A stretch of 64,000 bases of DNA. It comes from CAKZLS01 sp963786305 (GTDB lineage Bacteria; Pseudomonadota; Alphaproteobacteria; Rhodospirillales; Defluviicoccaceae). The stretch spans positions 346,827 to 410,826 of the forward strand of contig CAWAYL010000022.1 of assembly GCA_963786305.1 (NCBI GenBank), read 5' to 3'. The notes beneath the pieces were generated by a model. The model searched no databases. It saw only the letters and a list, made by a program, of their open reading frames with translations, and was not told where the DNA came from. The translations under genes and the position numbers were made by a program. Positions 56,751 through 64,000 of this stretch are shown piece after piece (position 1 is the first letter of the stretch; each line of letters opens with the position of its first letter).

Positions 56751-57309
56751 TCCCCGTTCACCCGGTACGATCGAACCAAAGGGACCGCCGCGTCTCCGCG
56801 ATCAATTCCGGGCGACCGGCAGAGACCACGTGAAGGGTACTAGGGGGGGGTCATCGCTATTTCTCGAAAACAACCCCATGCAAAGTAACCCCACGCGAAG
56901 ATGGGAGAACGTCCGCAGCCGAAGGTATTGCCGCTGTGGCTGCCCTTGGCCTAGCAGGGAAGACATTAGCCAAGGGCTAACTCGGCGGGTCGCTGCCCAG
57001 CAGGCTTGCGGAACGGCAGCTTCTGGATAGGATAGCGGTAACTCGCGTGAAGGATGGCAACGGTAGGTCGTGACCCGAAGCCGACCTTCCGCCGTCTGCG
57101 GTGGCGGTGGTGCGCAATCTGTTGCGCCGCACCCTTAGGATGATCCACGAGCTCCGGTCAGTGCCGGCGGGCTGAAGTCGAACCGGTCAATGGAGCCCGC
57201 AACCGCGTCGGACGACAGCAAAGGTGCATTCGTAAAATGCTCCATAGCGTGGAACTGCCGTTGCGAAGCCGAGGGTAGCGGACATGGAGGGCTGGGACCC
57301 GCCGCACCG
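56751..57309. other. Intergenic region, no gene recognised
   Basis: About 560 bases between the barrel gene and the convergent repeat-protein gene. Short frames such as 56830-57030 have no family features and no ribosome site. A stretch of gccgaccttccgccg type at about 57080-57100 recurs in spirit in other genomes' spacers, but I cannot assign it. No terminator of quality is evident. Confidence 0.3.
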
Positions 57310-60300
57310 TCAGACGAACAAGTCGTACGGATAAAAGACAGTGAACTCGACGGGGGTAGAGCCGTCGGCGCCGGGGGCAATGTCGTCAACTTGGACAACG
57401 CTACCGTCCGCCGCTACCTTCCATGGCTCATATCCCGTGGTGCCGTCGTTAGCTGCGAAGTACAGCTCGCCCGCAAACTCGGTGAACGCTTCGTTTAAGG
57501 CTGCCGGATTGGAGCTGTCAGACCCGGGATTGATGTCGGCGACAAGAACGACGCTGCCATTAGCCGCTACCTTCCATAGCTCAACCCCTGTGGTGTCGTC
57601 GTCGGCCGGAAAGTAGAGTTCGCCTGCAAACTCGGTGAACCCTACTAGGAAGAAGTCACCCCCAGGGTTGATGTCGGCGACCGGCACGGCGTTGCTGTCC
57701 GCCATCACCTTCCAAAGCTTAAAACCTGTCGTGCCATCGTTGGCCCTAAAGTAGAGTTCGCCTGCAAACTCGGTAAACCCGAACGGGAACGGGCCAGAGC
57801 CATCAGGTCCGGGGTTAATGTCGGCGACCTGAATGGCCCGACCGTCCACGGTCACCTTCCAAGGCTCTCGACCCATCGTGCCGTCGTCGGCCGAGAAGTA
57901 AAGCTCGCCGGCAAATTCTGTGAACTCTCCCGGGCCAGAGCCATCAGGCCCGGGGTTGATGTTGGCGACCGGCGCGACGCTGCTGTCCGCCGCCATTTTC
58001 CATAGCTCACGCCCAGTCGTGCCGTCGTCGGCCGAGAAGTAGAGCTCGCCGGCAAACTCTGTTAACTCTTCCGGGCCAGAGCCATCAGGCCCGGGGTTGA
58101 TGTTGGCGACGGGCACTATGCTGCTGTCCGCCGCCGCTTTCCATAGCTCACGACCAGTCGTGCCGTCGCTAGCGGAAAAGAAGAGCTCATGGGCGAACTC
58201 GGTGAACCGAGACGGGTCAAAATCGTCGTCCCTGAGTTGATGTCGGCGACCTGGATCACACTGCCGTCCGCCGCCACCTTCCACAGCTCGTTCCCCGACG
58301 CACCGTCTTCGGCTGAGAAATAGAGCTCGCCCGAGAACTCGGTGCGCGGATCCGGGTAGAGACTCACCAGCTCCCAGTCTGATGTCGGCGGCCTGGATCA
58401 CGCTGCCATCCGACGCTACTTTCCAGAGTTCATATCCCGTCACGCCGTCGTCAGCACTGAAGTAGAATTCGTCCGCCAGCGCGACAAAGCTGGCCGGAAA
58501 AGAGCCGTCAGGTCCGAGTTTGATGTCAGCGACCTGGATAACGTTCCCGTCCGGCGCCACCTTCCACAACTCACCTCCTGTTGTGCCGTCGTCGGCCGAG
58601 AAGTAGAGCCCGGTTGGATCTGTCGCCGGCGGCAAGAAGATGAAATCGTCGTTGGTGAGGTCGGTGCAGGCGAAGTTTTCGAGGATGATGGTTCCGCCGC
58701 TGAAACCGGAGATCTCGGCGTTGCCGTCTTCCTGGCTGCACGTGAGTTGGTCGACATCGGTGATGGGGTAGCCGTCGAGCAGGATCCGATCGGCGCCGCC
58801 GACCTTAAAATCGGTGATGGTGTTCTCATCGCCGCCGCCGAACGCCGTATCGGTCGCGAAAAAACTAAAGATATCCGTGCCATCTCCCCCAGTGAGCGTA
58901 TCATTGCCAGGGCCGCCGCGTAGGACATCGTCGCTGGTCGTGCCGGGGTCTGCGGAGCCGCATCCGAGGGTCACGCCGAACACCACGTCGTCGAAATCCT
59001 CGCCGCCAAGGCCCGGCAGATCTTCCCAGTTATGGGTGACCGCGCTGTCGGCCACGAGGTCGCCATCTTCCATAGCGTGGTCATTGCCAGCCGGGTTCTT
59101 ATCCGCTTCGGTGAAGTAGGCCGGGGCACTGGCGCCTTCAAACACGTAGCCCGAATCCGTATCCCGCACCTGCCAGATGCCGTTGGTCTCGAATACCTGC
59201 AGATCCAGATCGGTTCCGTCGCCGTCCGCCAATGGCCTGCCCCGACCGCTGTTCATGTCATAGCCATCGGGGATCAGGAAGAAGCCCAGGTGCTGGATTT
59301 CGTCAGCGGTGAGCGACAGGGTGGCGGTGAAGTCGGCAAGATCCGCATTGGTGGCGGTGTCCACGTTGGCCACCAGGATCTCCGCCTCTCCGGTTTCTGT
59401 GTGGTACCAGCCATAGGTATTGCGGTATCCCGCGTCTTCGCTGGCGAAGCTCACCTCAACCGTGTAATTCGTCTCCACATCGAACACCACGTCGTTGAAG
59501 TCCTGGTCGCCGAGTTCCTTCAGGTCCTCCCACGCATGCGTGACAGACCCATCGGCTAACAGATCGCCTGTCTCCATCACATGGTCAAGGCCGCCGGGGT
59601 TCATGCGCGGATCGGTGAAGTAAGCCGGGTTGCCCGCGCCCTGGAACACATACCCCAAGTCCGTGTCCCGGATCTTCCAGGTGTCGCCGTCCTTGAACAC
59701 CTCCAGATCCAAGTCCGTGCCGTCGCCATCGGCAAACGGCTCTCCCGCGTCGCCGTTCTGGCGGTAGCCGTCGGGGATCGAGGAAGAAGCCCAGGGTATC
59801 GAGTTTGTCCGGGGATAGCGGAAGCCCGGCGGTAAAGTTTTCCACATCTGGGTTGGTAACTGTGTCCACATTCGCCACGAGAATGCCGGCCTCCAGCGTC
59901 CCGGTGTCGTACCAGCCGTAGGTGCTCCGATACCCGGCCTCCTCGCTGACAAAACCGACCTCGACACAGTCCGCGCGACTTCGCCATCGCCGTGAATCTC
60001 ATCGCCGCCCCCCCGGCCATCGACAGTGTCGTCCCCGCCAAGCCCGATGATCACCTCGCCGCTCTCTGTGCCGGTGAGAACGTCATTGTCCGGGGTGCCG
60101 ACAATAGCGCTGTCCGTGAGCGTCCCGACCCCGCCGAAGGCCTCCGATAGATCCTTCCAGAGTATATCGGAGACACCGTTGTATCCCCTTCCACCAAGCT
60201 CTCAGCGTCGCTTCGGAAACCGACTTCAACCCATCACCGGAGAGCCCGGCAGCTTCGCTGACTTCATTGCCTTCGCTCCCGTTTGCGCCAGTGCTGGCCC

Positions 60301-60905
60301 GAACGACAAAGCCGAATTCCAGGTCCTTGACGAAGATGTCCTTTACCCCGTTGGTATCTCCGGGAACCAGATTGTCGGCGCCACTCTCAAACGCCACGAA
60401 CCGGCCATCGTCCGACATGCTAACGGCCTCGCTGGCGCCGTTGGCTTGGGTTCCGTCGGCATCGGTGCTCGCACAACGATCTCTCCGGTTTCCAGGTCCT
60501 TGACGAAGATGTCCTTTACCCCGTTGGTATCTCCGGGAACCAGATTGTCGGCGTCACTGGGAAACGCGACGAAGCGGCCAGCGTGCGAAACGCCGGGAGG
60601 CCCTGCATTATATCCACCACTTCGTCCGTTGCCTTGCGACCCGTCGCTCGCGGTACTGGCCATAACGATTTCACCGGTTTCCAGGTCCTTCACGAAGATG
60701 TCCGTTACCCCGTTGGTATCTCCGGGAACCAGATTGTCGGCGCCACTGGAAAACGCTAAGTAGCGGCCGTCTCCCGAGAGACTGGGTAATCATTGTAATA
60801 GTTAGAGGCCGTTCCATCGGCGGCGGTGCTGGCAGGAATGATTTCCCCCGTCACCCGGTCCTTGACCATCACTGCCCCGTCTTCGAGCAAATCCCAAAAT
60901 GCTAG

Positions 60906-62448
60906 CAGTCTGTCGGACTGGGGTTTGTGAATTGAGGCTGCGACGAGATGGGACATGAGGGGGCATGGTTTCGGAGCCTTTCGTCGTCGGGCGGAGTCCG
61001 GCTGCGGGATCAGGCGCAGCCGAGGGCGAACATCCGCTTCATGTTCCAGGCGAGGGTGACCAGGTTCCACTCGCCTTTGGCCTTGTCGAGGCCGCGCAGG
61101 GAGAACTGGCGGAAGCCCATCACCGCTTTGATGATGCCGAACACCGGCTCCGGTGTCTGCTTGCGCAGGGCATAGGTTTGCCGACCTTCGGGGGTGGCTA
61201 GGCGATGCACCATCGCCGCCAGCGGCGTCGGCTGTTCCGGGGCCGGCGGCGCCGCGGCGAAGCGCTCTTTCCAGCAACGATGGTGGCGCTCGCGCCCCGG
61301 GGCGATCAAGGGCGCGATCCCGGCCTCGGCGCACGCGGTCACGTTGGCCTCGCTGAAGTAGCCGCTGTCCGCCAACACGGTTCCGGGCTTGTCCAGGACG
61401 TCGGCTAGCCGGCCGAGCCGGTCCAGCATCGGCGTGATCTGTTGCTTGTCGTTGGCGGCCTGCACCACATCGTTGGCCACCACCAACAGGCTGCCGGCCG
61501 CCACCGTCGCCTGGGCGTTGTAGGCCTGCTCGAAGCCGCCGCCGGCCACCGGCATGATCCGCGAGTCCGGGTCGGTCAGATTGACCTGATCCTTGCCCGT
61601 GGGACCGGGCGTCGGCGGTTGCGGCCGCCGCCCGCTCGGCTTGCGGCCGGTCTTCTCGGCCTTCTCCTGGCGCGCCGTCAGCTTCGCGTCATGCTCGGCC
61701 TGCTCGCGCTCGAAGCGCGCTTTCGCTCGCGCCTCGATCGTAGCCTTGGCCGCGGCAATGCGCCGCAGCCGATCTTCGCGCCGGGCCAGCTCTTCCGGGA
61801 TCGACATCCCGTCAGGCACATCCGCCGCATCGGCCGCTTCCGCCAGCGCCACCAACTGCGCGACCTCGGCCTTCAGTTGCGCTTCCAGCTTGTTCGCATG
61901 CTCATAGGACAGGGCGCTGTGCCGGCTGGCATTGGCCTGAACCTTGGTGCCGTCCAACGCCACCGTGCCCAGCTTCAGCAACCCGGCCTCCCGGGCCAGC
62001 AGTAAGACCTGCACGAACAGCCCTTCGATCTCCTCGAGGAACCGGCGCCGGAACGCGGCGATGGTGTCATGGTCGGGGTGATCGTTGGCGGCGATGAACC
62101 GGAACGCCACCAAATCGTAGGTCGCCCGCTCGATCTTGCGGCTGGAAAACACTCCCGTGGCGTAGCCGTAAACCAGAAGCCCCAACAGCACGCTCGGGTG
62201 ATACGACGCCGAGCCCGCGCCGCGATACGCCTTGACCATCGCCGACAGGTCCAGCCGCTCAATCACCTCGACTACGAACCGCGCCAGATGCCGCTCCGGC
62301 AACCACTCATCCACCGACGGCGGCAGCAGAAATCCGGTCTCGCGATCAACCTGACGAAAATTGCCCATGACGCTCACCGTCCCTCGTAAATCGATCCAAG
62401 GATGATACAACACCTTGTGCCAACAGCCGACCTAAGTCCGACAGGCTG
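60906..62448 (-). mobile_element. IS1182-family insertion sequence, complete
   Basis: The 1543-bp element has inverted ends cagtctgtcggactgg (from 60906) and cagcctgtcggactta (reading in from 62448), matching at 13 of 16 positions. It is flanked by direct CTAG at 60902-60905 and 62449-62452, a 4-bp target duplication. It carries one transposase gene on the minus strand. Fresh-looking ends, an intact gene and an exactly reconstructable target show a recent insertion. Confidence 0.9.
61010..62368 (-). CDS. IS1182-family transposase
   Basis: Start at ATG 62368 (MGNFRQVDRETGFLLPPSVD); the open frame extends to 62413. The 452-residue product has the IS1182 pattern: LPERHLARFVVEVIERLDLS, YHPSVLLGLLVYGYATGVFS, FRFIAANDHPDHDTIAAFRR, the DDE-type catalytic regions VALDGTKVQANASRHSALSY, VLADSGYFSEANVTACAEAG and EPVFGIIKAVMGFRQFSLRG. 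A coiled, basic insert lies in the middle (RFEREQAEHDAKLTARQEKA). There are no shifts, so it is probably active. Confidence 0.92.
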   Translation of the reverse strand: MGNFRQVDRETGFLLPPSVDEWLPERHLARFVVEVIERLDLSAMVKAYRGAGSASYHPSVLLGLLVYGYATGVFSSRKIERATYDLVAFRFIAANDHPDHDTIAAFRRRFLEEIEGLFVQVLLLAREAGLLKLGTVALDGTKVQANASRHSALSYEHANKLEAQLKAEVAQLVALAEAADAADVPDGMSIPEELARREDRLRRIAAAKATIEARAKARFEREQAEHDAKLTARQEKAEKTGRKPSGRRPQPPTPGPTGKDQVNLTDPDSRIMPVAGGGFEQAYNAQATVAAGSLLVVANDVVQAANDKQQITPMLDRLGRLADVLDKPGTVLADSGYFSEANVTACAEAGIAPLIAPGRERHHRCWKERFAAAPPAPEQPTPLAAMVHRLATPEGRQTYALRKQTPEPVFGIIKAVMGFRQFSLRGLDKAKGEWNLVTLAWNMKRMFALGCA

Positions 62449-62894
62449 CTAGATAGCGGCCATCGCTCGATAGACTTGGAAAGGAGACGAATTCGCCGTC
62501 GGCGGCATTCACGACAGCGCCTGTTTTCAGGTGCTTGACGGAGACCCCTGCGTAATCCCAGTCCCGGCCATCAAACGCCCCAGACGATCTCGTAAATGCC
62601 AACTGAAGGCCATCGGCCGAAAGGCTCGGCTGAATGCTGTAACCACGTGCTTCCGTTCCTTCAGAGGTGGTATTGGCGCGGACGATCTCGCCAGTGATCA
62701 GGTCCTTGACGAACACATCCATAAATCATTGGTGTCGTTTGGGACCAGATTGTCGGCGGCGCTGGAAATAGCCATAAGGCGACCATCCATCGACAGGCTG
62801 ACGTCATTGCCATCGTATCTGCCGCCACTCTCCTTATTTCCCTGCGTTCCGTCTCAGCGGCGGTGCTGGCGCGGATGATGGGTCCGATGGTCAT

Positions 62895-64000
62895 TTCGGT
62901 CTCTCTGTCCCTCTCGGTCGTGGTTTTGGGCGGATGCGCTCGATCCATTCCCCATATGGCTGCAGAAGAAGACAGGGCGCGCTTGCTTTGAAAGCTGATC
63001 GGAAGGGAGAGGCCGCGCGTACGGTGGTGGCTCGAGCCGTCATGATCTGAACTGGCCGCACCCATCGGGCGTCTCCGTTCCTAGTGTGCGGAACGTCGCC
63101 CGGATGCGGCCCACCTGTTCAGTCACGGGCGAAAGAGGAACCGGCTCCACGGCTGCGCGTCGCACCCATCACGCGTCGCTTTCCCAGGTCAATTCACGGC
63201 ACGTATTTTACCAACTCCTTATCGATAAAGTCAACGAACCGGCACTTGTTCTTCCCTCGCAACAGAATGCCCGCAAGAGTTGCGGATTGTTCAGTCGTAT
63301 GGCGTTTGGGGTTGTTGCGTCCTGGGGGGACGCGATGGTCTGTTTGTGGCTAATCGCGTCGATGCACCCCCGATCCAAGTTCGTCAGCATTCTTCGACAA
63401 CAAACTCGCGCCAGCAACGATTACCGCGACCGGCCGGAGTCGGCAATGGGTCACGGAAGTCTGATGTCCTTTGTCAAGCACTGCGCGCGCGACATGTCGC
63501 TTCCACGCCGTGCCTGCGGGAGTTCATCGGGCGATGGATCGTGCAGGGAGAGAGCGGGGCCTGGAGACGTCGGTGATCAAACTCTGATCCGCGGTTGTTG
63601 TCCGCATTTCCGTTTTTTCGTCCGGGCTGTCCCGTCTAAACTCGGGCGTCGAGATCAGGCGAGCGGTCATATAGTCCAATCGGGAGTTCTCGGGCCGTGG
63701 TCCCGGCCCTCGACCGCCGCACTCTGATCTGTCGTTCATGCCGAGCCGCTCGCCCGGCGAGCGCTGCATCAACTCGACGCCATGAACCTCCCTGGAATCG
63801 GACGGCACATGGAGGGGCTGTGGGGCGGTTGAGATCTGATATAGCGTAGGCCGGTCCACAGCCCCGGGCCATGGATGGAGCGGTCATGGTCCGGCCCATG
63901 ACTTCGCGGTTGATCGCCGAGACGAAGGCGGACAGTTCGACGGGCGATCGCGGTTGCGACGATCCGCTCCGATCGCTCGCCTCTTCCGGGTCAGCGTCCG
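62895..64000. other. Right-edge region, no gene recognised
   Basis: About 1.1 kb upstream of the split repeat-protein gene. Several frames of 60-210 codons exist on both strands (for example 63086-63727 and 63636-63899). They lack ribosome sites, recognisable motifs or signal sequences, and their Arg/Ser-rich composition looks accidental. The promoter of the repeat-protein gene should lie just above 62894. A gene could enter from the right edge, but I cannot support one. Confidence 0.3.

Larger units (their letters stand above)
57310..62894 (-). pseudogene. TolB-propeller/DUF4114/RTX/ELWxxDGT protein split by an IS
   Basis: The minus-strand gene runs from about ATG 62894 (MTIGPIIRASTAA) to 57310 and is cut by the IS at 60906-62448. 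The 5' piece and the first part after the IS hold WD40/TolB-like propeller repeats (SLSSDGRYLA; GADNLVPGDTNG; DIFVKDLETGEIV). Two DUF4114 modules follow (VEVSFASEDAGYRNTYGWYH; GFFLIPDGY; EDFDDVVFGV), then a short RTX/calcium region (VLRGGPGNDTLTGGDGTDIF) and nine ELWxxDGT repeats (for example FSADDGTTGRELWKMAADSS). Removing the IS and one CTAG restores GRYLAFWDLL in frame. Several one-base shifts (about 58235, 59780, 59960, 60180, 60430, 60780, 62725) add damage. Probably a secreted or surface protein once. Confidence 0.75.

Noticed and set aside
63086..63727. 213-codon frame near the right edge
   Set aside because: It has Arg/Ser/Cys-rich accidental composition, no motif and no start signal. 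It is kept only as unassigned sequence.

Overview
The window is GC-rich bacterial DNA. Gene content points to an alphaproteobacterium, most likely of the Rhodospirillales type: EipB (DUF1849), an RquA rhodoquinone synthase, a BigR/SqrR-like persulfide sensor next to a persulfide dioxygenase, and an aspartyl-tRNA synthetase with a non-discriminating signature. A Defluviicoccus-like, glycogen-accumulating facultative anaerobe would fit the metabolism, but that is inference; no rRNA is present. Many genes carry single-base frameshifts while others (rquA, aspS, argE, trkH, folE, the mmd operon) read cleanly. I annotate most shifted genes as one CDS and state the breaks, because draft-assembly error is the likeliest cause; a few loci look truly broken.

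Layout. 1-5.1 kb: the tail of a TPR protein, a SPOR-domain membrane protein, a decayed protease/VCBS remnant, a Sel1 lipoprotein, and two related, highly palindromic MITE-like elements followed by an AT-rich spacer. 5.1-8.6 kb: DedA, TusA, a BigR/SqrR-type regulator, a beta-lactamase-fold/rhodanese persulfide dioxygenase and a ROK sugar kinase. 8.6-12 kb: eipB, a diguanylate cyclase with an unknown partner, and rquA. 12-18.4 kb: a polyphosphate cluster (sixA-like phosphatase, ppk1, two-domain PPK2/pap, and divergent ppx). 18.3-26.4 kb: rnd, a HAD hydrolase, aspS, dps, hslO, a lipoprotein and a lipoprotein-type alpha/beta hydrolase.

27-32.2 kb: a very large RTX calcium-binding protein gene with three almost identical tandem 993-bp units. 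32-34.6 kb: two nucleotide-sugar genes. 35-40 kb: a decayed oligopeptide-binding-protein gene convergent with a large STAND ATPase/TPR/BTAD regulator. 40.3-46 kb: a possible 30-residue membrane peptide gene, argE, trkH, folE, apaG (interrupted by a stop) and a radical SAM gene. 46-50.1 kb: tRNA-Gly(CCC) and the complete Na+-translocating methylmalonyl-CoA decarboxylase operon mmdA-D-C-B with a small membrane-protein gene at its end. 50.5-56.8 kb: a CaiB-type CoA transferase, an L,D-transpeptidase, an alanine-zipper lipoprotein, an SSS symporter and an outer-membrane barrel. 57.3-62.9 kb: a large TolB-propeller/DUF4114/RTX/ELWxxDGT-repeat gene split by an intact IS1182-family element with a CTAG target duplication. 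I recognise nothing in the last 1.1 kb.

How the parts fit: RquA makes rhodoquinone, which supports fumarate reduction to succinate. The Mmd complex decarboxylates methylmalonyl-CoA to propionyl-CoA while exporting Na+. Together they outline a succinate-propionate fermentation, combined with polyphosphate storage and turnover. The most unusual signals are the two structured MITE-like elements with compensatory stem changes, the 993-bp RTX repeats, and the IS-split repeat protein.
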